Translations under genes and position numbers: made by a program
Shown here: in pieces, positions 36,470 through 49,471 of the stretch
How the letters are laid out: each line of letters starts with the position of its first letter
Position numbering within the stretch: the first letter of the stretch is position 1
Assembly: GCA_036852015.1 (NCBI GenBank)
Contig: JAANDG010000628.1
Span: 1 to 64,000 of the forward strand
Reading direction: 5' to 3'
Origin: Pelodera strongyloides
Lineage: Eukaryota > Nematoda > Chromadorea > Rhabditida > Rhabditidae
Length of the DNA stretch: 64,000 nt
The notes under the pieces: generated by a model
Told to the model about the DNA's origin: nothing
Databases searched by the model: none
The model's input: only the letters and a program-made list of their open reading frames with translations

Positions 36470-39400
36470 GAAAGAGAGAGACTGAGAGAAGAGCAAAAGA
36501 GAAAGATTGCCAGGAAATACACAAAGTTAATAATGAGTACTCACTCCGGAAATACTCAATACTTATACTATTAGTTCAATAAAAACAAAACCATTATATC
36601 TAACCAAAGCATTAGAAAGCGAAATACCGGTCGGTTTTTGAAACACATCGAGTACGCCAGCATTCTTATACGGTCTATGCAATGTGCATAAATTAGAATA
36701 AAAAATCGAGTTAAATTCGAGTAAATTAGCATAAATACGTAAGAATTCAGAGGTCCACGAAAAACGTTTCAAAAACCGGCTGGTATCGCTTTATAGGTAC
36801 AAACAAGTCAGAAGTGAAACACACGTCAGAACAAACATAGCTTCACTACAAGCCTACTCACTCACTCCTAAACCTCAACACCACAGCCTCATATTTACCA
36901 AAGAACTACCCCATCCCACCAGTTCACTTCCTTAGCAAACAAAATAAAAAATAAAAATAGAAGCAAACATATTTACCTACACAAGATACGTAGTAGGCTG
37001 AGCATTGAGCGTTTTGTTCCAAAAAGAGTTCCTTCAGTCAATCCACGAAATGGGAAAAATTTCTTTTATTTCACAGAGATAAGAGTCTACGTTCTGTGTG
37101 TGTTATCTCATATAAAATACTCCCAAACCCAAAACTAACCAAAATTTCAAGAAAGTCAATTCAAAAAATGAATCAGAAATCGAAATTGAACATTATTTTC
37201 GATTTCGGTGTAGAATTTCAAATATGAATTTGATAATGAAAAAGTAACGGGAAAGTAAGAACACGAAATGAAACCAAAATTACGCTGAAAATCAAATTAT
37301 GATAGCTCTGCACTTCTAATATTGGGTTTTGTATTACGCATTATGATCTACACATGTAGATAAACGATATATGTATAGTTATATGCATACATGAGTCTAC
37401 CCCAATAGTATTACAGTTCTCATAAATTCCGACGAAATTTTTAATGATGGTGCGTGGAGGAACAAAAAAAACACAATTCCGAAACTTCCCTTTCGAAACT
37501 TCGCTAGACTCTCGCCAGGTTATCTCCCGCGCACCAGCCGATTTTCAGCGTTATGAACAACTTGAGTTTAGAATAGTCACAAAATTCTTATACACAATAA
37601 GGCCAATACTCCACAAACACTAAAAACTTAACCCCTATAACTAAACAATTCAAATTTCTAGAAACTGCACAATTCACCTAATCAGTTATCAAGTAAATGC
37701 AAAAGCTTCGCCATAAACCTTGCAATCAGCCGCCGCCAGCTGTACAAGAAAGAAAGCAATAAAGTGCTACAAAAAACAGCAATTAGAGCCGCAAGAGAGC
37801 GAGATAAACGGTACAAAATATAACGCAAAAGCTGAACAAATATGTACATATTTCACACAAGAGGCAAGTCGATTTCGGGCTGACATCGCAAAAGAATAAC
37901 CACGTGAATAGAATTCAAATATGCTGCGCGCCAAAAAGGCGCGCGCATCCCATATTCCGGAGCCTTCGCCAGACTCTCGCCAGGTTCTCGCCGCACAAAT
38001 ACAGTACACACAAGATGGCCCACACCCGGACACCCCGCCTCAAAAACTTAAAATCGCCAAACCCAAAAGTGCTGGTCAAAGTTTAACCCCTTATCAATTG
38101 CTCTGACTCAAGACTTTCAAAATGCAAAAAGCAAAAAAGACCTATCAAACTGCCTCCTCCTCCTTGCTTGGTCAATGTTTGATATTTGACTATTCGCCGA
38201 CGATTTCTCACACCCAAAAATGGGTACTTAACCATAGAAATAGAATGACGCTCACTTTGAACAAATACAAAAAAAAACATTTTTAAGCCTTATGAGCAAA
38301 CTTTTTTGATCCGGAAACCTACAAAAATACACTATCACGAGAGCGCATGAAGCCTATATACAAATCTTTCCAAAGGGGGTTATTTTGTTAAATCAACAAT
38401 GACTAACTTATGGCATATGCTCTATCATACGCAGGCGGAATAAATATTAAACCTGGGATCAACATTATAAACCTTGCTAAAGAAACGACAAGTCCGGTGC
38501 GAATTTTTATGTGACAGTCAATTCTAAACATAAGTTATGCGAACTCGAAAAAAAAATTCTACTTCACTAACTAATAATAATAATAATTTATTGACACATT
38601 ATATAAAGTATATAAGTGTGCATCATATAAAATGATGATGAGAAGGTTGGCAAATTCCTATACAAAGTATTTTCACTTTCAAGTAATTCTTTAGATTATA
38701 AATATCAGAACACAAGTATTTTGACGTTGTTTAATCCCCAAAATCCTCTGAACAAAACATATTTTCCATTTTTAGTCAAAATATTCAAAGGCGAAAAATA
38801 TCTCTATAGAAAGAATTCGTTTTACGCACCCACAATTATCACCATTATTCTTCACCTTTATTCTAAATCACACATATTCAAGCGTCAAGAAATATCTACG
38901 CAGAATTTCTGCAAAAAAGGTGCAAAAAAATATTGAAAAGGAAAATACGACCCAGAACCTGAACAGGACCCAGAAATAAGACCCAAAATAAGACCCAGAA
39001 ATAAGACCCAAAATAAGACCCAGAAATAAGACCCAAAATAAGACCCAGAAATAAGATCCAGAAATAAGACCCAAAATAAGACCCAGAACCTGCACCGATT
39101 AAGTCCTCGCAGCTTGAAACTATACTATTGACACCTCAGAATACAAATACTTCGTGAACAAAACAAAATAGTCTTCTGGATAATAAAGCCTAACACAAAC
39201 ACAAACACAGACAACTTTGAAATCTACTAGAGAACCTCGTATGCACAACATGCATAAACTAGCTTTAAACTTTGTTCCAACCAAAATTATCAAAAAAATG
39301 ACCGATTACCTACACGGCGTATAAGGAAACAGGAAAGCTTAACCCCAACTGATAACAAATACATACCAGACTTAACCCTCTACATAGTTGTAAACACAAA

Positions 39401-42400
39401 CCCTCCAATTACACAGAAAAAAGTAAATGAATTTCACGTGCAACCCTTTTTACATTCCAAGGCTATGGGAAATACACCATCTGCGAAACTACTAAAATAA
39501 TAGAAATTTATCACTTCCAAAAAAGTTCAATTCACAGACAAAAACACATACCAATAAAAATTTAGAAAACTAAAAAACGTAAATGATGCTAAACTTTTCT
39601 ATAAATTTTATATTTTGAACTTCTTTGCCTGCAAAACACAGTATCTTGACCTATATAATATACTTGGCCTGAAGTATATAAATAGTAATATTAGTCTACA
39701 CAATACACAATATGGTATCTATTAGTAGATCTCAAAGCTCTGTCAAATCAATTCAGGATCTGAAACCTGAGCAGATAAAAATTTAAAAAAATTAATACTA
39801 CTGGAGTACTAATGACTAATGACTAATGAAAAACTACGTCCACGACCCAGCTGAATAAAAATAAAAACATCCAATCAAAAGAAGTATAGTCAATACAAAA
39901 CGAGAATTTCTTTGTAATAACTTTGCAAGAAAATATTTCCACTGCAGAATAACACGATAGGGTCAGTCACAACAAATGATGAAAACAACGAAGTAATTTA
40001 CACACCGTGCTCGAAAGCAATGAAATCATCATACAAAATCGCATACACTAACAACAAGCTCTAAATATCTAATGTATATACCAATTAGGTAATCAGGTTC
40101 TACAGTAATCCTCAACCAATGATAATTAAGTAATCAATACTCTACAGTAATTACCAATAATATCTTTATGGCAGACATTTCCAGGCGGGGGGTTTCACTC
40201 TCTCTCACGTTGCCCTGGTGCAGTTCAGTTGGCAAGGGCAGTTAATCAAAAGGAAGGAGAGAGAAAGAAAGAGATGAGAACTTCTTTCTTTCTCTCTCTT
40301 TCTCTCTCTCTCTCCCTTCCTCCCCTTCTTACTATGGGAAAGCCTCATCACTCATCCTATGCTTCCCTCAGCTCTCATCAAAACAAAACTCTCTCCCATA
40401 CAATATCTCTCTCAATCCTCCTCCATTTTAGTGCTCTCTATTTCCCAGACGAAACCTCTCATCTCTAATTCTCAGCAGGGGTTCTCAGTTCAGTTATAAG
40501 GTTCTATCCGTTTAGCTCAACGGTCAAAAACGCCTTGAACCTATCGGCGCCGAGCAGTCTGCGTCTGCGGTACAGTGCCACAGTTTGCGCAGCACAGTGC
40601 CACAGTTTGCGCAGCACAGACTGACCATGAGTACTAGCGCACTGGAAAAGACTCTATTGGTCAGGTTCAAGCTCAGCAAGCTTTTGAGCGATATGGTGCG
40701 CGGTTTGTGAAGCTTATGCTGAACCCAGACAACTAAATTTTCATGTATTATATGCAAATTTCTGTGCAGTTTTCGGATCAGAATGGTCACATAACAAGGC
40801 AACTCCAGACAAGGTGGATACAAACAAAACGAATGGTCGCTTAAGCAAAACAATCCAATCGCCCATAGACAATCAACAATGTACGTATATATTGCTGCCC
40901 AAAAGAAGGAATAACACTCAAAAGGTTCCTTAATATACCATGTAGACAGCCCAAATGGCAGAGTTTGTCACGGAATAGGATCTAATAAAAATGGGGACCA
41001 ATTTGGGAGCAAGAACCCGAGAACCCAAGAACAACTAGACCCCACAATTCCTAAGAAAAATCTACCATATCTAGAACATAGAACTGAACTCCAGTATCGG
41101 CAAAATATCAGTTAATGGTTTTGTTAACTCTTAGCTTTTGCTAAACCAATGTTATAGCTCATCGCCAAACTTCCAAAGCCACTTCAAAAGCAATTTCAGA
41201 AAAATTATACATTTTATAGGTCGTACTGCAAAAAAATACACTCCAATTCCAATACATCAAGTGAACTTATACATTCTTCCACTATTCCATAAAATATAGA
41301 ACATAGTTTTAAAAACCGGTTCTTTCGAATTGCACACTCATAGTAATTGGATAAGAATGTGACGTCTCGATGTTTACAAAATTGAAAAATAAAAGAATTA
41401 CAGTACACGATCAACACACATTCCCCGAAAAGAGGTCCGAAGTCCAACGACGATTTTCGGATGCCCGACCCGGGTCCCACGTGCACGGGTGCCTGCCTGG
41501 CGTCTGGGCCACAAGGACAGCGGCCATCAGGGGCTCAGCTCCTCTTCTTCTCTCTCTTTCATCCCCTCTCCCCCCCCTCTCTCTCCCTCATTTCCCCCCT
41601 TTCCATCTTTCCATCTCTTTCCGTCTCTCATTGACTGCATCCACCTCATTTTTCCTGTTCGATTGAAACATCCGCAGCAAGCAAAAGAACCGCCCGACAG
41701 GTCAGAGTCGATAGAAACAGATCACGGTGTCGCCGACAGACAATCAGAGCAGGATAACAAAAAGCTTCGTTTTCCAAAAAAGTTGTGAGTGTAAATGTGT
41801 AAAGTAATGTGCTGTGAACACGAAATTTGACGACAAGGGTGAAGTGGATTCAATTTCAATAACAAGAATTTCCAACATGCACACTACGAAGTCGGCCAGA
41901 CTTTAGATGTGAAGTGCGGAACAGCGGAACTTATTGTTAGAATATAAGTAGTAGTATAACGGTCGTCGCTAACCGGTCAATTCACCCTTTTTTCCAAAAT
42001 TGACACAAATAGGAATTTTTTTCTGACAAAAATGGTCATTTTTCAACAACTTAAGCATGATTTCAAGATTTTTTCAATTTGGGTGCCAAAGGTCATCAAT
42101 CACCCATAACTGGGTGATTTTCATTTTTCGCTGTTTTTACTGCTTTTTCATGTCTTTTCAACTATTTTTGATGCTCTAACAAACCAAATCAACCATTATC
42201 CACCTTTAAAGAATTCTGGTGTAATAAAAATTTTCTTATCAAATGAGCACATTCTCCAAGGACCTGACTGCGTTAACAAACTTTGACCTCGAAGAACTTG
42301 TAAATGTGTTAAAAATAAAACATTTCCGAGGAATCTTCATGCGAGACACTTTACCTTCCAAGATAAAAGAAGTAGAAGTTGGTATTGTAAATCTAGATAC

Positions 42401-45400
42401 TTCTGATAATAAAGGAACTCATTGGGTTTGTTATTCCAAAAACAATAAAAAGATTTATTTTTTTGACTCATTCGGACTTGACCCACCATTAGAAGTTCAA
42501 GAATATTTGAAAAATGGAAAAGACAAAAAAATAGAATGCTCTACATTCAAAATTCAAGAATTTAATACACATCACTGTGGTCATTATTGTTTACTCCTTC
42601 TAAAATTATTAGAAGTCTCAAATTTTCAGGAAGCTGTTCTTTCTTTAACTCCAAAGGGAACTTTAAAAACTTGAGAATGCTTTTGTTTTAAGTCTAAAGT
42701 GACCATTTTCGAGTATTATACGTTTGTAACCATTATTGATGCTATCGTTCACTAGGTCTTGCAGATCCTTCTTGAATTCTTTATTATCTCTATTATCGAA
42801 GACAACTTTTTCAATTTCTTGTGTGTATAGTTGATGCTTGACACTTCGAATACAATATTGCTTTCTCTTGATGAGACTTTTATTGAATAGACAATCTTTA
42901 TAATCTTTGAATGATATATCTTTTTTAATAACATTTTTCTTAATTCCTTTATTCTTTTTGAATTCATTTTCAATACCTTTGTAGTCAAGGGTTTTATAAG
43001 AATATTGTTTTGGACGTATTGCAACTATTTCAGTCATAATTTTACTATTTAGTTCATCTTTGAACTTTCCAACACCTTTTTTATTTTCTACATTATGCAA
43101 TGGATGATTTTGTGGATATTCACTGAAATCGAAATGACTTCTCAATGATTGATCTTTTTGGATGTCCTTGTAAATGCCTTCAGTGTAAATTTGATAAATT
43201 AGAGAATCAGTATCTTGATAAACTAATTTCAATCTTCTGTGAGTATACTTCTTCTGCATAATATTGTAATGGAAATCATTCATCAACAATTTACTTAAAT
43301 CAAGAATTGCGAAACCTACATAAATAGGTTTATCTAGAACAATCTTAGTCTTCTCCATTTCCACAAGTCCGAGATGTCCATCATTTATAGTAATACTTCT
43401 CTTATAATTGGGCTTAGGAGCATAAATCCTCCTAATAGTTTCATCCTTTTCACCTAGTACAATATTAACATCTACTCGACCTCTAACATTTTCCATAGTT
43501 TTACCAAAGATTGAGTTGTTCATCAACTTGGAGAAATCCTTTTCGAAATCATTTTTTGCTTGTTTACGAAGATTTGTATTCAGATTAATATACTTTTCAA
43601 GCCAATTGCTTTCTTTGAATGTGATTATGCGGTGAACTTTCTTTATTTTCATTCCTAATTGTAAACATTGTAAGAGATTTTTGTGATGAATAACATATTT
43701 TTCTTTATCACCTAATGTATTGCATAACTTCTTAACTCCATGAGGAAATTCAATGTTTTGTGGGCATAGTGGGAAGTCATTGTGTTTTTTGTGTAAATCT
43801 TCAGGATATGCTAAATCAACTTCGAAGATGCATCCTTTCTTTCTTTTATTCAAACGTTCAACATATTTCAAGATATCATATTTTAAATCATGATTAGGAA
43901 GATTTTGTATGGCATTGTTAAAGATTTGAATTATATCATCAATTACAAATTTAAATCCTCCAGTAGGCAAATCTTGACACATTGCCCAACCATAAAGATT
44001 ATTAGCATCTAGGTATAGTAAGTATGAAGGATTCTTTTTTAGGAAACTCTTTATGAATCCTGGATATCGATAAGAATTGATGGATTTTCTTTTTAACCAT
44101 GATCTTAAACGTCTAGGAACTTTTTTAGTTTTTGCGGAGTGGATATATTTATTATCAGCTTTTGCATATCTTTTGACTGCATTAACCATTCCACCTCTAA
44201 TTCCTTTTTCGATCATATTGTACATCTCTATGTCTCTAGTTGTTTCTAATTTCACTCCAGTTATCTTCAACATGGCATCCCAAGAAAAGCCAGGACTAGT
44301 ATAATACCAACAGGGTTCTAATTCATATACGTCTAAACTCAAATTTCTGAAATTTTCAAAAACATCTGCTAATAAAAGGACATCATTGATCATATAAATG
44401 AGTGTATAATCCTTTAAATTAGAGCATTTCATCTCTTTCCAAACTTTTTGAGCATAAAGATATTTTTTCTTTGAACACTTGGAGCCATTCGGTTTATCAG
44501 TGAAACAGCGTCTTTTAGGCAATTCAGTTTCTTTAAATTTTTCAAAAGAATCCATGTATTCATATGGATAAACACCTTTTTTCCTCATCAATTTGAAAGC
44601 TTTTTCATTATCAATATAGAATTGATTATAAAAGTCTTTCGAAATATGCATTTGATCATCTTTCAAGTTTTTGCTGAGAGCATCTAAAGAAGAACTCATA
44701 AATGCGAAGGAATCTAAAAATCTAACTTCATAGAAGTGATCTTTTTCAAATTGTTCCCAAGGTTTCCAAAAACTGAAACTAATGAACTTCTCAGTATTAT
44801 TAGGAATTAGTTTAATTTGAATGTTTCTTTTAAATAGGTATTCATCACTTTCTTCATCTCCAATAATGTTGTGAGCATCATAACCTTTAAGGTTGTGAAA
44901 AAATACTGGAATGAAATTATTTTTACGCACGCGACGCAACACGCAAACGCGTTGGGCTAGAGTGGAAGGCAGAGACGCAGAGGAAGGAGAGCCTGCCACC
45001 ATCACATTCTTCCACCGCATTATTACTTTTGTGAATAGAAAAGAGACTTCTTTTTCATTTGCTTCATGAATTTTATAATTATTTTCGTATTAATTTTTAA
45101 ATTGATTTAGGTTGAAATGTTCATTGTCGTTACCTTGTGTGATCACGAAGATTTGTTTCACAAATCCGTTAAATTGGTATTTGAAGGTGAGGTATGTTTT
45201 CCATTTATATTCATTTTCTCATTTATGTTTTCCATACATAAATACAATTCAGTGTTTTAGGCGACAATCCAGCAACTTCAAGATGAAATTCTAACTAGTT
45301 TCCAAGTTGCGATACGTTGTCAAGAGATATTCGATCGCAATGCTCGTCGCATCGATTTGTTAACTGGTTCATTGCAAAAGGCAGGACTTCAAGATGATGA

Positions 45401-48400
45401 TACGTTGATTCTGGTTAGTCATTTTGACATGTGATTCTGATATTTTTTAAAGCGAGAACTAACTATTTCTTCATTTTTCCTTTTCAAGTGATCAAAGTAG
45501 AATTTCGGGGAAAATATAATAATTTTTGAGATTTAAAATTGTGTTAAACAATTCTTATACAGCTAGTGAATTCTGTAAAATTGCTCTCGAATTATTTGTT
45601 TATTTTCAGAAACATGCTGATCTAACGTGGTGGACTTCATACAAACGATGCGTTGAACTGGTGTTAAATAAATGCGCGGACAAAGTTGCGATTGCAAGAG
45701 AAGCTGTCCAAATTCACGAACAATTGACGAAAAATGGCTTCTTCAAAGTGTACACTAAGTTCAACGACTATCGAAGAGAAAAACACTATAAAGTCGCTGC
45801 TTGGAGCTTGGACCGATGGCGACGTCAACTTGATTCGGGAAGCGACGAAACAGTACTTCCACAACCGTCATAATAAGAAGAGAGGAAGCCAAGAATCCAA
45901 ATTCGTTTGCGACTTTCAAGAACGAGACCGCGAGTTAGGAGGCAGAATAACAAGCACGATGGCACTTGTCCAAATCCATGGCGAAGACCTGGTTTCAAAG
46001 TTCTATGTGAAGTATGTTTTCAATTCATTCATTCAAGATCCATTTATGTTTTTTAAATTTGATTTTATCTAAATCTAAATTGATCTGTAATGTTTAGATG
46101 CGCTCACTCTGGCCCGAAAGGCACAAGCTCGAGTCAGCCTGCGCCGCCTGCGGACATCTCCGAATTATTCTGCTATAAGTTATTGGAATTAATGGGCGTC
46201 GGACCGAAATGTCACATTATTCCACCTAACATGGATATTGGATCTAATACAAGCGTGTAAGGATACATACATATTAGTTACGAGTATAGAAAGTGACATT
46301 TTTTGCGTATCTTTTCATTTTTAGGTACGTTGCTTCTAAATGGAACGAAGACTTTGTGCTTATGGAGAAAGTCATTGAAGAAAAGAGTATTTCTGCCGAT
46401 ACAGTGGTTCAACTGGTTGTGCTTCGAGTTCTTCTATTCATATCTGATTTGCATCCGGAAAACTGCGGTTTGTTTCAGAAAAACTATGAATGAGAGACCT
46501 TTATTCCCATTCAAAGCTTTACAACTTGGGGAAACCCAACAGAAACTTGGGATCACTTATCACAAAATCCTTGTCCCATTGCGGGGGGGACTATGAATAT
46601 TATTGATTTATTGATTTCAGGAGTATGGAAAGGGACGAATGACGCCGCTATAGTTGATTTCGCACCGACAAACGATTTCAAAGTATATCCAAACATCGAG
46701 GCCGAACTGTTCAGCACTTTTCCAAATGGAGCATGGAAAGACGAGTATAAAGCTGTGATAAAAGAACACAAAGGCAACTGGTTGAAGATTGCGAAACAGT
46801 TAGATAAGTGGGAAATGTCTAGTAAGATCGAATTGGCTCATAAAAAATTCGTGAAAACTAAGGACCTTCTGAAAATCCTAGAACTTAGCTTTAAGAAACG
46901 GCAGCTTCGCCATAGCCCCACAGACCAATTGAATGATTACATTGATACTTTGTACAAAAACCTGGAAAATCTTGAAAATAGCTTATGTTCTATTGTATAC
47001 TAAGTAATCTTCGTATTGTCTAGCCTTACTTGTTCTTGTGCACTTTGTTTGTATTCGTGATCTTGAGCGATCTCAGAACCGTGAATAAAGCGTATATTCT
47101 ACCTCACATATTATCTTTTGCTTTTGTTACTGAATTTACAATTCCTACTTCTCTTGGTTGTATCCCTTGTGGTGGTAAAGTGTCTCTCATAAAGATTCCC
47201 CGGAAGTTCTTAATCTTTAATAATTCTACTAATTCTAAGAGATCAATGTTTGTAACAGCTTGAAGGTCTTTTCTCAATTTTGCCATTTAACAATTGAATT
47301 TTTATTAGCGCAATTTGTGACTTGTGTTGTTACATTTCTCAAAGTCACCAGAATTCTTTAAAGGTGGATAATGGTTGATTTGGTTTGTTAGAGCATCAAA
47401 AATAGTTGAAACGACATGAAAAAGCAGTAAAACAGCGAAAAATGAAAATCACCCAGTTATGGGTGATTGACCTTTGGCACCCAAATTGAAAAAATCTTGA
47501 AATCATGCTTAAGTTGTTGAAAAATGACCATTTTTGTCAGAAAAAAACTCCTATTTGTGTCAATTTTGGAAAAAAGGGTGAATTGACCGGTTAGCGACGA
47601 CCGTTATACTACTAATATAGTATAGTGAAGGACAAGCAAGACTCTTTACTCTGCACCTACAGGACATATTATACTTAGATAAATAAATAAATATTTTACG
47701 CTTCAAGAGCGTGAACCCTTCAAGGGTGAAAATACAGTTTCAATGTTTGCTTATGACTTTACTTAGGTTTCTTAATACAGGATAACACCCACGCAACTAC
47801 TTCTAACACGTATTCATTCACGTAATTCACGTAGTTAATTGGAAGCTTCGCTGCAGACTGCAATCATCCTGCATAGCAACAACAAATTAAGTCGTCGCCC
47901 ACCCACCTAGACATTATCCGTCATTAATAAATCTGGAAATCCGTATAAACCACATTTCTACAGTATGTTCCCAGTGGAAATGAAACAATATATTGTGAGA
48001 GTCCACAGTCGGAGGGGCAAAATTGGAGGCAGACAGTAAGAGTGCCAGAGAAAAAGCCACAGATGGCGGACAAAAATAATAATAAAAGTATGTAGTTTGC
48101 AATTGCTTATTTTTCGATAGCGTATCCGTGTCGCCTCGCAACCGTCTAAAGCGCATTACTACAAGAGCAAACATTGGGGCACTGAAAGGGCTCGTCTCGG
48201 GAAACGTCTCCCAAGGGTCTCTTCCTTTCTCCCTCTCTCTCTGTGCTCTCTCTCTGTGCTCTCCCTCTCTCTCTGTGCTCTCTCTCTCTCTCTGTTTCTC
48301 TCTCTCTCTCTCCTAAACCTCCATAAAAATTAAAGCTTAAGTCCTCTACTATCAGGAAAAAAAGAAGACAGAGATTCGTGAGAAAATAAACAATGCGTCG

Positions 48401-48619
48401 TTATTCAAATCTGAAGTTCGATGAAAAAGGCCGCATAGAGTGGCCACACAAAACGTGTGAAACGGACTGAAATCCGACAAAAAAACGCCAAAATTTCCGA
48501 CGGAATATTCAGCACTTGAGCATCTCGCTGTGTTATAATGGGCCAGATTTTTGACCAACAGACTGGGAATGGGAACTATCGGGTAGCACAGCTAAATCAA
48601 TATTACATATTAGTTTAAA

Positions 48620-48711
<92 letters not shown>

Positions 48712-49436
48712 GAGGGAGAGAGAAGAAAGAAAAGAGAAAGAGAGAGTTAATACTAGAGTCTAGTCTTCGAACTTAAAGCGAAATACCACCCGGTTTGGGG
48801 TTTTTTCACCAAAAACAGTTTGAAAAAAGTTATAAACGAAAATAAACATAAAAACACAAACAAATAAGGGCATCTTGCACAAAAATGTTCTCAAACAACC
48901 ATAGTTTGCGATTTTGTATGGGAAAATTCGGTTCAGGCGATTTGCCGATTTTAATACTAGCACGGCCCTGGAAAAATCGAGGGATGGCCTTTTCAAATGA
49001 TCACGCATACCGCAGCATCCAAATGACGAAATGTTGACAAAATATTTTGAATTCGGCTAGTAAAACGGTGGTTTGAAAACGGTGGTCAACGCACGGTTGT
49101 TTACTCCTCCTCTTTTTGTATTTTTTTGTTGAGACCGACCGCTAATTCGCTTTAAACAATCCGAGCCCGCTGGCCTTCACTTGAGCCTCACTGTCGGGCT
49201 CAATCTAGTTTCTCTTAATTCTACAGCCAGCCCTTGTGACGTCATCACATCAGATGTTCGTTAAAAGGACAAAAAGATAAACAAACAAATGTCACAACGT
49301 CTAGATTCACTTCAATGACGGAGACATATAGGCAATGTCGTAAACATAGAGACAATAGAGAATCATAGAAAAGGAGACCTACATATAGACAAAGTCAGTC
49401 AGTGAAAAAACATAGAGAAACAGAGACAGATAGAGA

Positions 49437-49471
<35 letters not shown>

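Larger units (their letters stand above)
35342..41940. other. Left part of the giant phospholipase intron
   Basis: No exon is supported between phospholipase exon 2 and the Maverick. The stretch holds a half MITE at 36028-36083, a GA tract at 36430-36485, a family 1 MITE at 36612, a 12/13-bp tandem repeat at 38945, CT tracts at 40275-40325 and 41530-41620, and GCCAGGTTCTCGC-type motifs near 37510 and 37970. A Pro/Ser-rich frame near 41490-41790 lacks conserved features. Confidence 0.5.
41947..47613. mobile_element. Compact Maverick/Polinton, non-autonomous
   Basis: The element is 5,667 bp, bounded by inverted repeats that begin AGTAGTAGTATAACGG (left) and AGTAGTATAACGG (right, read inward). 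A perfect AATATA lies directly outside each end (41941-41946 and 47614-47619). A 6-bp duplication and AG...CT ends are typical of Polintons. It carries an adenain-like protease, a protein-primed family B polymerase lacking its N terminus, a spliced cargo gene and a protease remnant. Integrase, packaging ATPase and capsid genes are absent, whereas full elements are usually 15-20 kb. It should therefore depend on a complete relative for movement. It sits in the first intron of the phospholipase gene. Confidence 0.95.

Noticed and set aside
41489..41788. Pro/Ser-rich frame upstream of the Maverick
   Set aside because: It is mostly a CT/CCC low-complexity tract, has no domain, and lies on the strand opposite to the host gene's intron.
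42663..45020. Possibility that the polymerase ORF belongs to a linear plasmid or virus contaminant
   Set aside because: It lies between nearly identical Maverick terminal repeats with a 6-bp duplication in host intronic DNA, so it is a resident transposon gene.
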